Part shown: piece by piece, positions 31,912 to 40,893 of the stretch
Layout of the letters: each line of letters starts with the position of its first letter
Numbering within the stretch: the stretch's first letter is position 1
From: Anaerostipes butyraticus
GTDB taxonomy: Bacteria; Bacillota; Clostridia; Lachnospirales; Lachnospiraceae
Direction of reading: 5' to 3'
NCBI RefSeq assembly: GCF_016586355.1
Contig: NZ_BLYI01000006.1
Location: 62,001 to 126,000 of the forward strand
Length of the DNA stretch: 64,000 nt
Translations under genes and position numbers: made by a program
Notes under the pieces: model-generated
The model's input: only the letters and a program-made list of their open reading frames with translations
Told to the model about the DNA's origin: nothing
The model's database searches: none

Positions 31912-32280
31912 ATGGAACAAGCATTAGAAATGGTGAAGATTGCTTATCAGGCACTGGATGATAAGCTGGCGGAGGATATCAGGATTGTTGATATCAGGGA
32001 GATCTCCACGATTGCAGATTATTTTATTATCGCCGATGGAACAAATAAAAATCAGGTTCAGGCTTTGGTGGACAATGTCCAGGAAGAACTGGAAAAAGCA
32101 GGATATGAAATGAAGGCAATGGAAGGATATCGTGCAGGAAACTGGGTCCTTCTGGACTTTAATGATATCATTATCCATGTTTTTGACAGAGAAAATCGTC
32201 TGTTCTATGATCTTGAAAGGATCTGGAAAGACGGAAGAGAGGTAAAAGCGCAGGACCTGGGAATCGAAGTACAGGATTGA
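31912..32280 (+). CDS. rsfS: Ribosomal silencing factor RsfS
   Basis: 122 residues from ATG 31912 (MEQALEMVKIAYQALDDKLA), with AAGGAGAAGAGT upstream. The longer reading from 31882 would run inside yqeK. Binds L14 and blocks 30S-50S joining under starvation. Family marks are IVDIREISTIADYFIIADGT (about 24-43), EGYRAGNWVLLDFNDIIIHV (about 71-90) and YDLERIW. Last gene of the run; a terminator follows. Confidence 0.95.
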   Translation: MEQALEMVKIAYQALDDKLAEDIRIVDIREISTIADYFIIADGTNKNQVQALVDNVQEELEKAGYEMKAMEGYRAGNWVLLDFNDIIIHVFDRENRLFYDLERIWKDGREVKAQDLGIEVQD

Positions 32281-32300
32281 TCAGGTTTTTGAAAAGAAGA

Positions 32301-32348
32301 AAAAGGACCTGCACATCGTTTAAAAGCGGACAATGTGCGGGTCTTTTG
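32301..32348 (+). terminator. Terminator after rsfS
   Basis: AAAAGGACCTGCACAT (32301-32316) pairs with ATGTGCGGGTCTTTT (32333-32347), ending in TTTTG. Confidence 0.82.
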
Positions 32349-32376
32349 TTTTTGGAATCGACATAGAATCTGGGTC

Positions 32377-32425
32377 GAAAATTCGTTCGAGAACACTTGT
32401 TTTGATTTACTTTTTATGGTATTAT
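32377..32425 (+). promoter_or_regulatory. lexA promoter with two LexA-like boxes
   Basis: GAAAATTCGTTC (32377-32388) and GAACACTTGTTT (32391-32402) each differ by one base from the Gram-positive LexA core GAACnnnnGTTC. The second overlaps the -35 hexamer TTGTTT (32397-32402), which is 17 bp from the -10 TATTAT (32420-32425). Autorepression of lexA is expected. Confidence 0.7.
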
Positions 32426-32456
32426 GAAAACAATAAGATAAAATGGAGGATATATT

Positions 32457-33074
32457 ATGCCAAGAGAACAGTTAACTGATAAACAGCAGCAAATTCTTGA
32501 ATTTATCAAACACCGCATATTGGAAAAGGGATATCCGCCGGCTGTCCGAGAGATCTGCCAGGCTGTTCATCTCCGCTCCACTTCTTCCGTTCATTCTCAT
32601 TTAGAGACGCTGGAGCGTAAAGGCTATATCCGAAGAGATCCGACGAAGCCAAGAGCCATTGAGATTATTGATGATGATTTTAATCTGGCAAGACGGGAGA
32701 TCGTTCATATTCCGATCGTTGGCACAATTACAGCCGGGGAACCGATTCTTGCTGTGGAGAATATAGAAGACTATTTTCCGATGCAGCCTGATTTTATCAG
32801 CAGCCGTGATACTTTCATGCTTCATGTGCGGGGAGAGAGCATGATCAACGCAGGGATTATGGATGGGGATCTGGTCATTGTCCAGCAGCAGCCGACTGCG
32901 GATAACGGAGACATTGTTGTTGCCATGATCGATGATTCGGCAACAGTCAAACGATTTTATAAAGAAGACGGTCATTATCGTCTTCAGCCGGAAAATGACG
33001 CGATGGATCCGATCATTGTACCGGAAGTTTCTGTTATCGGCAAAGTCATTGGTTTATACCGCTCCATGAAATAA
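32457..33074 (+). CDS. lexA: SOS repressor LexA
   Basis: 205 residues. Winged-helix DNA-binding domain ([39 protein letters not shown], about 42-60). The peptidase domain has the Ala-Gly cleavage site in [10 protein letters not shown] (about 89-98), catalytic Ser in [12 protein letters not shown] (about 122-133) and Lys in [13 protein letters not shown] (about 162-174). Represses the SOS regulon and self-cleaves with RecA. Ribosome site ATGGAGGATATATT. The downstream LysM gene carries four LexA-like boxes, so the two form an SOS pair as lexA-yneA does in Bacillus. Confidence 0.96.
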   Translation: MPREQLTDKQQQILEFIKHRILEKGYPPAVREICQAVHLRSTSSVHSHLETLERKGYIRRDPTKPRAIEIIDDDFNLARREIVHIPIVGTITAGEPILAVENIEDYFPMQPDFISSRDTFMLHVRGESMINAGIMDGDLVIVQQQPTADNGDIVVAMIDDSATVKRFYKEDGHYRLQPENDAMDPIIVPEVSVIGKVIGLYRSMK

Positions 33075-33101
33075 ATATGATTCGACAATAAAAGATAATT
33101 G

Positions 33102-33147
33102 AAAGACGGTTTTAGACGGGATGATTCGTTTGAAACCGTCTTTTTTT
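33102..33147 (+). terminator. Terminator after lexA
   Basis: AAAGACGGTTT (33102-33112) / AAACCGTCTTT (33133-33143), followed by more T. Confidence 0.88.
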
Positions 33148-33169
33148 GGACTCTTGTGTCAAGAACAGC

Positions 33170-33253
33170 GAACAAGTGTTTTCGAACAAAGTTTCGAAAA
33201 CACATTGACAAACGAATGTTCGATAGTTATAATAAGAACATAAACAAATGTTC
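33170..33253 (+). promoter_or_regulatory. SOS promoter with four LexA-like boxes
   Basis: Consensus promoter TTGACA (33205-33210), 17 bp, TATAAT (33228-33233). LexA-like boxes are GAACAAGTGTTT (33170-33181), GAACAAAGTTTC (33184-33195), AAACGAATGTTC (33210-33221, between -35 and -10) and AAACAAATGTTC (33242-33253, near the transcription start). Each is one base from GAACnnnnGTTC. Confidence 0.75.
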
Positions 33254-33274
33254 GAATTTGATGGAGGGATACTT

Positions 33275-33577
33275 ATGAGAAAGAAAGGAATTATCGGATG
33301 CGCTGTTTTTGCTATTGTCTTATTGCTGGTTTCTGTTGTACTGATTACAGGCAGCCGTTCTGTAGTAGACGCCAAAGACGGCAGAGAGAAGCGCTTTACA
33401 AGCATTCAGGTACAGGAGGGGGATTCTCTCTGGTCCATTGCCAAAGAGCATATGAGCAAAGAATATCCATCAATTGATGACTATATTCAGGAGGTTTGTG
33501 ATACCAACCATATCTATGATCAGAAGATCACGGCAGATATGTATCTGGTAATTCCTTATTATACAGATGTGAAGTGA
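33275..33577 (+). CDS. YneA-like LysM protein, probable SOS division inhibitor
   Basis: 100 residues from ATG 33275 (MRKKGIIGCAVFAIVLLLVS), with GATGGAGGGATACTT upstream. One N-terminal membrane anchor (about 5-27), a short spacer (GSRSVVDAKDGREKRF), then a single LysM domain (IQVQEGDSLWSIAKEHM, about 43-59, to LVIPYY). This is the layout of YneA, the LexA-controlled inhibitor of division in Bacillus. The strong promoter covered by LexA boxes and its position after lexA support the same role. Sequence identity to YneA is not otherwise obvious. Confidence 0.8.
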   Translation: MRKKGIIGCAVFAIVLLLVSVVLITGSRSVVDAKDGREKRFTSIQVQEGDSLWSIAKEHMSKEYPSIDDYIQEVCDTNHIYDQKITADMYLVIPYYTDVK

Positions 33578-33590
33578 ATGAAAAGAAGAA

Positions 33591-33664
33591 AAAAAGAACT
33601 GCGGGATGAAGACTCCGGAAAGCCGTGTGACGGCAGGAAGAATTTCATCGGCAGTTCTTTTTCG
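33591..33664. terminator. Terminator between convergent genes
   Basis: AAAAAGAACTGC (33591-33602) / GCAGTTCTTTTT (33651-33662) with a smaller GATGAA/TTCATC stem inside. U-rich on both strands. Confidence 0.82.
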
Positions 33665-33693
33665 TTTCAGGTTTCATGCAGAAAAAAGGATTT

Positions 33694-35103
33694 TCAGAAG
33701 GACTGACAAAGAGCCTGATAAAGATATTTTCCAATCTCGGCAGTGCGGGAATGGATTCTCTGCGCTTCAGTCTGATTGGAGATAAATCCTATTTCTACAA
33801 GAGCGGTGGTCATCTTAGGACCGTTTAATACGGCAAGATCAGTTCGGTATTTTAGTTTCCGGTCATAACCTCCATTTTTGGCATATCCCATTCCTCTTAA
33901 TGCATGATCCTGAACCGTTTGAGCATAGGTTTTGTATGTTTTATACAAAGTTTCAGTCCCACGGACAGATGAGGAGGCGGAATTAATATGAACGCTTAGA
34001 AATCGATCTGCTTTTGTGTCATTGGCCATCCGGTAACGGTAAGAGAGACTCGGATACCAGTCGCTCAGCCGCGTATAATATACTTTGTAATCGGGATTCC
34101 GGTCAAACTGTTTTTTGATTTCATGGACAATTTTCAAAGTCATATTTTTTTCGGCGTATCCGCTGCCAACAGCGCCGGGGTCATGACCGCCGTGGCCTGC
34201 GTCTACGACCACCACCCTGCGGAACATGTCCTTTGGTGCTGCATATTTTACATATATATAGGAAGAAGTCTGCGTCACGCTGAATCCTTTGATGGATGAT
34301 GTTTTCAGATCGATATAAGTTTTTCCGCCGCTGTAAGAGACACTATAGGCAATCGTGTCTTTAATAGTACGGTTCGAAGCCGAAGCAAAATGATTTTTGT
34401 GATTTCCTTTTATGATCAGCCGAAGCCGGGTGTTATGATAATCGTCCTCTGCTGAAACCGATGACAGGCTCAGGCCGGACGGCCGCCTGATTCTGACAGA
34501 ATAATTGCCGGATGATGCAGTAATTTTAGCGCCGGATCCCATTACGCTGGAAGAAGCAGAAGAAGATGGTCTGCCGGCAGAAGAAGTTTTTTTGAGAGAA
34601 ATCATGCCGGAAAGTTTTGAATTGTTCCAGCTGTAATTAAGTCCCAGTTTTTTTGCAGTGATCTCTCCTGGAATCATAATATAATTCTTCTTTTTTGAAA
34701 CATAGCGTATGCTGCGGGGCGCCGCGGGAAGCTGGAATTTTTTCCCGTTTAAGGCGGCGGACCGGCTGTTTAATTTCATTGTGATCGTATTAGAACCCCT
34801 TTTTAATGTAATTTTCTTTGTTTTGCCGGAATAAGTATATTTGGTTCCAAGGCTGGAACACCGGCCGAAGATCCAGTAAGCGGAATACATGGCAGTATTT
34901 CCCTCGATAAAGCCAGGCATATTTGTTTTAATAACCTTGTTTTGATAACGTGCCGCTATGGCTTTTTTTGAATAACGTTTCTTGTTGTGAGTGTATTGGA
35001 TTTTAAAAGATTTCCCTGCGGCAGCAGATGTCTGTGCCGGTTCTGTCAGGCCAAAAAGGACGATCAACGCCACTGCCAGACATATAAATTGTTTTTTTAG
35101 CAT
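33694..35103 (-). CDS. Secreted N-acetylmuramoyl-L-alanine amidase (Amidase_3)
   Basis: 469 residues. Signal peptide (KKQFICLAVALIVLFGL, likely cleaved near SAAAG at 25-30). A copper-amine-oxidase-N-like region follows (about 60-175: GNTAMYSAYWIFG, SRSAALNGKKFQLPAAPRSI, YIMIPGEITAKKLGL), then a Ser-rich linker (about 175-190) and a beta-rich AMIN-like domain (about 200-290). The zinc amidase domain has VVVDAGHGGHDPGAVG (about 298-313, first His), AEKNMTL (Glu), FLSVHINSAS (about 372-381, His) and VEIGFISNQTEA (about 440-451, catalytic Glu). Cuts the glycan-peptide bond in peptidoglycan. Confidence 0.9.
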   Translation of the reverse strand: MLKKQFICLAVALIVLFGLTEPAQTSAAAGKSFKIQYTHNKKRYSKKAIAARYQNKVIKTNMPGFIEGNTAMYSAYWIFGRCSSLGTKYTYSGKTKKITLKRGSNTITMKLNSRSAALNGKKFQLPAAPRSIRYVSKKKNYIMIPGEITAKKLGLNYSWNNSKLSGMISLKKTSSAGRPSSSASSSVMGSGAKITASSGNYSVRIRRPSGLSLSSVSAEDDYHNTRLRLIIKGNHKNHFASASNRTIKDTIAYSVSYSGGKTYIDLKTSSIKGFSVTQTSSYIYVKYAAPKDMFRRVVVVDAGHGGHDPGAVGSGYAEKNMTLKIVHEIKKQFDRNPDYKVYYTRLSDWYPSLSYRYRMANDTKADRFLSVHINSASSSVRGTETLYKTYKTYAQTVQDHALRGMGYAKNGGYDRKLKYRTDLAVLNGPKMTTALVEIGFISNQTEAQRIHSRTAEIGKYLYQALCQSF

Positions 35104-35292
35104 AATAGCCTCCCCTGTTTTTTTGTAGAGCCCATTATATTATATTTTCTGTATGAATTCTACGAAATTATGATTTTACCAGAAATTTCATGAAAAATTG
35201 TTTCCATTCTTAGAGTAAATGTGCTATCCTAATATATAAGTTCGATTTTTGGCAGAAAAAGTTCGAATGATTTTAAAATCTAGGAGCAGAAA

Positions 35293-36009
35293 ATGAAAGC
35301 GCATGATGATTTTAAACAAGGATTGATTGATGGAATTCCAATCGGTCTTGCCTATGTGGCAGTATCGTTTGCATTTGGTATTTCCGGAGTCTCGAAGGGA
35401 ATTCCGGTGTGGGCAGTGACATTGATTTCGGCAACGTGCCTGACTTCGGCAGGACAGTTTGCGGCCATTATATCTATGACGGCAGGAGGTTCTGTGGTAG
35501 AATTGATTCTATCGCAGATTATTATTAATTTAAGGTATTCCATCATGTCGATTGCCATCGGTCAGAAACTGGTGGAGAAAGCAAAACTCTGGAATCGTTT
35601 TACGATGGCGTTTGGGGTGACAGATGAGATTTTCGCGGTATCCTGCGGAAGACCGGGAGAGATTACTCCAAAGTATTTTTACGCATTAATGTCGATTCCT
35701 TGGATCAGCTGGACATTGGGAACGCTGCTTGGAGCAACTGCCAGCGAGATTCTTCCTGGAGTGTTAAGAAGTGCTCTGGGAATTGCAATTTATGGAATGC
35801 TGATTGGAATCATTATCCCGCCGGCCAAGACCGACAAGAGGATCGTGGCGGTTATTTTGATTTCTATGGCAGTCAGTCTGGTTTTCCATTTTGTGGATGC
35901 ATTATCTTTTGTATCCAGTGGTTTTGTTATTATCATTTGTACCCTGATTGCGGCGGTCATCGGAGCTGTTTTATTTCCTGTAGAAGAGGAGGATCCGCAT
36001 GAGAGTTGA
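35293..36009 (+). CDS. azlC: Branched-chain amino acid exporter subunit AzlC
   Basis: 238 residues, multi-pass membrane protein of the AzlC/YgaZ family. DFKQGLIDGIPIGLAYVAVS (about 5-24), followed by FGISGVSKG and LTSAGQFAAIISMTAGGS (about 49-66), are the family core. With AzlD it exports branched-chain amino acids or analogues. It overlaps azlD by 11 bp and stands directly before leuB-ilvD-ilvB, so export and synthesis of branched-chain amino acids are probably balanced on one transcript. Ribosome site TAGGAGCAGAAA. Confidence 0.92.
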   Translation: MKAHDDFKQGLIDGIPIGLAYVAVSFAFGISGVSKGIPVWAVTLISATCLTSAGQFAAIISMTAGGSVVELILSQIIINLRYSIMSIAIGQKLVEKAKLWNRFTMAFGVTDEIFAVSCGRPGEITPKYFYALMSIPWISWTLGTLLGATASEILPGVLRSALGIAIYGMLIGIIIPPAKTDKRIVAVILISMAVSLVFHFVDALSFVSSGFVIIICTLIAAVIGAVLFPVEEEDPHES

Positions 36010-36307
36010 AAAACTGCTGATCTATATTGCGGTGACCGCGGTTTCTACTTATTTAATACGAATGATCCCGCTGGTGGCAATCCAGAAGAAGATTGAGAAT
36101 CGGTTTTTCCGTTCTTTTCTGTTTTATGTGCCGTATGCGGTACTGGCATCCATGATCATGCCGGCTGTTTTCTATGCCACAGGAGATATGAAAGCGTCCG
36201 CGGTTGGATTTGTTACGGCAATGATTTTTGCCTATTGTGAGAAAAATATTGTAACAGTTGCCTGTGCAAGCTGCATTGCGGCATTTGCGGCGCTGCTGTT
36301 ACTGTAA
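35999..36307 (+). CDS. azlD: Branched-chain amino acid exporter subunit AzlD
   Basis: 102 residues with three to four membrane segments. TYLIRMIPLVAIQKKIENRF (about 18-37) is the AzlD hallmark, then FLFYVPYAVLASMIMPAVFY. GTAGAAGAGGAGGATCCGC precedes ATG 35999, inside the azlC end. Ends 17 bp before leuB. Confidence 0.92.
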   Translation: MRVEKLLIYIAVTAVSTYLIRMIPLVAIQKKIENRFFRSFLFYVPYAVLASMIMPAVFYATGDMKASAVGFVTAMIFAYCEKNIVTVACASCIAAFAALLLL

Positions 36308-36324
36308 GGAGGAAGATAGACTAT

Positions 36325-37410
36325 ATGAAGTGTAATTTAGCAGTCATTAAAGGAGATGGAATCGGACCTGAGATTGTGGAAGAAGCAATGAAGGTTCTGG
36401 ATGCTGTCGGAGAAAAATACGGACATACCTTTTCCTACGAGCAGATTCTGATGGGAGGAGCATCGATTGATGTCCATGGAAAACCTTTGACAGACGAGGC
36501 GCTGGAGATCGCAAGAAACAGCGACGCGGTGCTTATGGGATCGATCGGCGGTGACACCAGCACTTCACCTTGGTATCAGCTGCCGGCTCAGTTAAGACCG
36601 GAAGCAGGACTTTTAACTCTTCGCAAATCTCTTGGACTGTTTGCGAATATCCGTCCGGCATATTTATATGAGGAGCTCAAAGAAGCATGTCCTCTGAAAG
36701 ATGAGATCATCGGTGACGGATTTGATATGGTCATTATGAGAGAACTGACAGGCGGTCTTTATTTTGGGGAAAGACACACAGAAGAAGTAGATGGAGTCCG
36801 GGTTGCAACTGATACCCTTACATACAGTGAGGAAGAGATCCGAAGGATTGCAGTAAAAGCATTTGATATTGCAAGAAAACGCAAAAAACATGTGATCAGC
36901 GTTGATAAGGCCAATGTGCTGGATTCTTCCAGACTCTGGAGAAGCGTTGTGGAAGAAGTCGCAAAGGATTATGAAGATGTCACATATGAACATATGCTGG
37001 TAGATAACTGTGCAATGCAGCTTGTCAATGATCCGGGACAGTTTGATGTGATTCTCACAGAGAACATGTTCGGGGATATTCTTTCAGATGAGGCAAGTAT
37101 GATTACAGGATCCATTGGAATGCTGTCTTCCGCAAGTCTTGCAGAAGGAAAATTCGGATTATATGAGCCAAGTCATGGTTCCGCTCCGGATATTGCGGGA
37201 CAGGACATTGCGAACCCGATTGCGACTATTTTATCTGCGGCCATGATGCTGCGCTATTCCTTTGATCTGGATGAGGAAGCAGCGGCAGTCGAGAAAGCGG
37301 TCAAAGATGTTCTCGCAGATGGATACCGCACAGTGGATATCATGTCTGAAGGCATGAAACAGGTAGGATGCCGGGAAATGGGCAGTCTTATCATAGAAAA
37401 AATAAAATAA
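36325..37410 (+). CDS. leuB: 3-isopropylmalate dehydrogenase
   Basis: 361 residues. Oxidatively decarboxylates 3-isopropylmalate in leucine synthesis. IKGDGIGPEIVEEAMKVLD (about 8-26), LTLRKSLGLFANIRPA (substrate arginines), RELTGGLYFGERH (about 138-150), DKANVLDSSRLWR (catalytic Lys), and NMFGDILSDEASMITGSIG (about 246-264) all match. leuA, leuC and leuD are not in the window. Ribosome site AAGGAGGAAGATAG. Confidence 0.95.
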   Translation: MKCNLAVIKGDGIGPEIVEEAMKVLDAVGEKYGHTFSYEQILMGGASIDVHGKPLTDEALEIARNSDAVLMGSIGGDTSTSPWYQLPAQLRPEAGLLTLRKSLGLFANIRPAYLYEELKEACPLKDEIIGDGFDMVIMRELTGGLYFGERHTEEVDGVRVATDTLTYSEEEIRRIAVKAFDIARKRKKHVISVDKANVLDSSRLWRSVVEEVAKDYEDVTYEHMLVDNCAMQLVNDPGQFDVILTENMFGDILSDEASMITGSIGMLSSASLAEGKFGLYEPSHGSAPDIAGQDIANPIATILSAAMMLRYSFDLDEEAAAVEKAVKDVLADGYRTVDIMSEGMKQVGCREMGSLIIEKIK

Positions 37411-37479
37411 TAAATACAGGAAACAGTCAGGCCCGGAGGGTGTTTCCTTTCCGGGCTTCTGATAGAAGTGGAGGTTATT

Positions 37480-39150
37480 ATGGGCAATACTTATACAGAA
37501 GGAGAAGAATTTGCTCCTCAGAGGTCTTTATTTAACGCATTGGGATTTACGAAAGAAGAGATGCAGAAACCTTTAGTAGGAATCGTAAGTTCCTATAACG
37601 AAATCGTTCCTGGTCATATGAACATTGACAAGATCGTGGAAGCGGTTAAAATGGGAGTAGCGATGGCAGGAGGAACTCCGGTTGTATTTCCGGCAATCGC
37701 TGTATGTGACGGAATTGCCATGGGCCATATTGGAATGAAATATTCCCTTGTAACCCGTGATCTGATCGCGGATTCCACAGAATGTATGGCGCTGGCCCAT
37801 CAGTTTGATGCACTGGTTATGGTACCAAACTGTGACAAGAATGTACCTGGCCTGCTGATGGCGGCAGCAAGAATCAATGTACCTACAGTGTTCGTCAGTG
37901 GCGGACCAATGCTCGCAGGACGCGTAAAGGGACAGAAAACCAGCTTATCCAGCATGTTTGAGGCGGTTGGTTCTTATGCTGCAGGAAAAATTTCCAAAGA
38001 GGAACTGGATGAGTTTGAAAATAAAACATGTCCAACCTGCGGATCATGTTCCGGTATGTATACAGCAAATTCCATGAACTGTCTGACAGAAGTGCTTGGA
38101 ATGGGGCTTCGCGGAAACGGAACGATTCCGGCGGTTTATTCTGAAAGACTCCGCCTTGCGAAACATGCGGGAATGCAGGTTATGGAACTGTTAAAGAAAA
38201 ATATCCGCCCAAGAGATATCATGACAGAAGGAGCTTTTGAAAATGCTCTGACCGTTGATATGGCTCTTGGATGCAGCACAAACAGTATGCTTCATCTTCC
38301 GGCAATCGCTCATGAAGCAGGTATTGAGCTTGATCTGGATAAGGCAAATGCAATCAGTGCAAAGACGCCGAATCTGTGCCATCTTGCGCCGGCAGGACAT
38401 ACTTATATTGAAGAATTAAATGAAGCGGGCGGCGTATATGCAGTTATGAACGAGCTGAATAAGAAAAACCTTCTTCATACTGATTTAATGACAGTGACAG
38501 GAAAGACAGTTGGAGAAAACATTGCCGGATGTGTCAATAAGAATCCGGAGGTAATCCGTCCAATCGACAATCCATACAGTGAGACCGGAGGAATCGCAGT
38601 ATTAAAAGGAAATCTTGCACCGGATTCCGGCGTTGTAAAACGTTCTGCGGTAGCGCCTGAGATGCTGAAGATGGAAGGACCGGCAAGAGTCTTTGACTGT
38701 GAGGAAGATGCGATCAAGGCAATCAAAGGCGGAAAGATCCAGCCGGGAGATGTTGTGGTAATCCGTTATGAAGGACCGAAAGGCGGTCCGGGAATGCGTG
38801 AGATGTTAAATCCGACATCAGCTATCATGGGTATGGGATTAGGTTCCAGCGTTGCTCTGATCACAGACGGACGTTTCTCAGGAGCCTCCAGAGGAGCCTG
38901 TGTTGGTCATGTATCACCGGAAGCGGCAGTCGGAGGACCAATTGCGCTGGTTGAAGAAGGTGATATTATTGCCATTGATATCAATGCAAATACGCTGAAT
39001 CTGAAAGTTTCCGATGAGGAACTGGAAGAACGCAGAAAGAACTGGAAGCCAAGAGAGCCAAAAGTTACAACTGGCTATCTGGCAAAATATGCTTCTCTGG
39101 TAACATCAGGAAACAGAGGCGCAATTTTAGAAATCAATCAGGATAAATAG
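37480..39150 (+). CDS. ilvD: Dihydroxy-acid dehydratase
   Basis: 556 residues from ATG 37480 ([17 protein letters not shown]). The upstream GTG at 37468 is itself part of the GTGGAGG ribosome site. Iron-sulfur enzyme of the valine/isoleucine pathway. Cysteines are in [16 protein letters not shown] (about 117-132) and [20 protein letters not shown] (about 187-206). [20 protein letters not shown] (about 468-487) closes the active site. Follows leuB by 69 bp; ilvB starts 15 bp after it. Confidence 0.96.
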   Translation: MGNTYTEGEEFAPQRSLFNALGFTKEEMQKPLVGIVSSYNEIVPGHMNIDKIVEAVKMGVAMAGGTPVVFPAIAVCDGIAMGHIGMKYSLVTRDLIADSTECMALAHQFDALVMVPNCDKNVPGLLMAAARINVPTVFVSGGPMLAGRVKGQKTSLSSMFEAVGSYAAGKISKEELDEFENKTCPTCGSCSGMYTANSMNCLTEVLGMGLRGNGTIPAVYSERLRLAKHAGMQVMELLKKNIRPRDIMTEGAFENALTVDMALGCSTNSMLHLPAIAHEAGIELDLDKANAISAKTPNLCHLAPAGHTYIEELNEAGGVYAVMNELNKKNLLHTDLMTVTGKTVGENIAGCVNKNPEVIRPIDNPYSETGGIAVLKGNLAPDSGVVKRSAVAPEMLKMEGPARVFDCEEDAIKAIKGGKIQPGDVVVIRYEGPKGGPGMREMLNPTSAIMGMGLGSSVALITDGRFSGASRGACVGHVSPEAAVGGPIALVEEGDIIAIDINANTLNLKVSDEELEERRKNWKPREPKVTTGYLAKYASLVTSGNRGAILEINQDK

Positions 39151-39165
39151 AAAGAAGGTCAGCGA

Positions 39166-40857
39166 ATGAAACAATTGACGGGAGCGCAGATTGTTTTAGA
39201 ATGTTTGAAAGAGCAGGGCGTAGATACAATATTCGGGTATCCGGGCGGCGCGATTTTGAACATATATGATGAATTGTATAAACAAAAAGATGAATTTACG
39301 CATATCCTCACATCCCATGAGCAGGGGGCTTCCCATGCAGCGGATGGATATGCCCGGTCAACCGGAAAGGTCGGGGTGTGTTTTGCCACATCCGGACCTG
39401 GAGCCACCAATACGGTGACGGGAATTGCTACGGCATATATGGATTCTGTCCCGATTGTTGTTATTACATGCAATGTAGGAGTCGGTCTTCTTGGAAAAGA
39501 CAGTTTCCAGGAGGTTGATATTTCCGGTATCACACTTCCGATTACGAAGCATAATTTTATTGTGAAGGACGTTGACAAACTGGCAGATACGATCCGAAGA
39601 GCATTTCGTATCGCAAAGTCAGGACGGCCGGGACCGGTTCTGATCGATATTCCGAAAGATGTGACGGCGGCGAAGGCATCCTATACTTATCAGGAACCTG
39701 AAAAAATCATTCGTTCCAGCGAGCATATCAGGGAAATGGATATTTATACAGCCATCAGCCTGATCGAAGAATCCAAACGTCCGTTTATCTTAGTCGGCGG
39801 CGGAGCGGTAATATCGGATGCGGCAGACGAAGTCCGGGAGTTTGCGGAAAAGGTTCACTGTCCGGTCTGTGATACTTTAATGGGAAAAGGTGCTTTTGAT
39901 GGCACCAATGCCTTGTATACGGGTATGATCGGAATGCACGGAACAAAGGCATCCAACAAAGGAGTTTCCGAATGTGATCTTCTGATCGCCATCGGAACAA
40001 GATTCAGTGACCGGGTATTTGGAAATGCGGCTACCTTTGCGAAAAACGCCGCAATCCTGCAGATTGATATCGATCCGGTGGAAATTAATAAAAATGTTAT
40101 GGCATATGCTCATATCATCGGAGATGTCAAGGCAGTTTTAACGGTTATGAACCGCCGCCTGTCCCAGCAGAATCATAACGCATGGGTTAAAAAGATCATG
40201 GAATATAAGGTCAAATATCCATTGACATATGATAAAGGACGTCTTACCTGTCCGGAGATCATTGAAAAGATTTATGAAAGGACCAAAGGAGACGCCATTA
40301 TCACGACAGAAGTGGGACAGCATCAGATGTGGGCAGCTCAGTTTTTCAAGTATGACGCACCGAGAAAACTTCTGACTTCCGGAGGACTTGGAACCATGGG
40401 GTACGGTCTTGGGGCCAGCATGGGAGCAAAACTTGGAAATCCGGATAAAGTGGTCATAAACATTGCAGGAGACGGGTGTTTCCGAATGAATCTTAATGAG
40501 CTTGCAACCGCTTCCAGGTATAATATTCCGATCATCGAAGTAATTATAAATAACAGCGTTCTGGGAATGGTACGCCAGTGGCAGGATTTATTTTACGATG
40601 AGAGATATTCTTATACTACGTTTAATGACCCGGTGGATTTCGTAAAGGTTGCGGAAGGTTTTGGAGTCATTGCCAAAAAAGTAACAACGATCGAAGAATT
40701 CGAGTTTGCTTTTGAGGAAGCGCTGGATGCAGGAAGACCGGTTGTACTGGACTGTCATATTGATCTGGATGACAAAGTATGGCCGATGGTAAATCCGGGA
40801 GGTTCCATTTCGGAAGCTTTTGACCAGAATGATTTAAATCAAAAAGAAGCACAATAG
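39166..40857 (+). CDS. ilvB: Acetolactate synthase large subunit
   Basis: 563 residues, thiamine-diphosphate enzyme condensing pyruvate for valine/leucine or with 2-oxobutyrate for isoleucine. FGYPGGAILNIYDELY, catalytic Glu in SHEQGASHAADGYARSTGKV (about 46-65), a central FAD-type domain, and the ThDP motif AGDGCFRMNLNELATA (about 434-449). No ilvN-type small subunit is adjacent; the next gene is serC. The regulatory subunit must be elsewhere or absent. Ribosome site AGAAGGTCAGCG. Confidence 0.95.
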   Translation: MKQLTGAQIVLECLKEQGVDTIFGYPGGAILNIYDELYKQKDEFTHILTSHEQGASHAADGYARSTGKVGVCFATSGPGATNTVTGIATAYMDSVPIVVITCNVGVGLLGKDSFQEVDISGITLPITKHNFIVKDVDKLADTIRRAFRIAKSGRPGPVLIDIPKDVTAAKASYTYQEPEKIIRSSEHIREMDIYTAISLIEESKRPFILVGGGAVISDAADEVREFAEKVHCPVCDTLMGKGAFDGTNALYTGMIGMHGTKASNKGVSECDLLIAIGTRFSDRVFGNAATFAKNAAILQIDIDPVEINKNVMAYAHIIGDVKAVLTVMNRRLSQQNHNAWVKKIMEYKVKYPLTYDKGRLTCPEIIEKIYERTKGDAIITTEVGQHQMWAAQFFKYDAPRKLLTSGGLGTMGYGLGASMGAKLGNPDKVVINIAGDGCFRMNLNELATASRYNIPIIEVIINNSVLGMVRQWQDLFYDERYSYTTFNDPVDFVKVAEGFGVIAKKVTTIEEFEFAFEEALDAGRPVVLDCHIDLDDKVWPMVNPGGSISEAFDQNDLNQKEAQ

Positions 40858-40893
40858 AGAAACAGCATTAAGAAAATGAAAAAGGAGAAAGAA

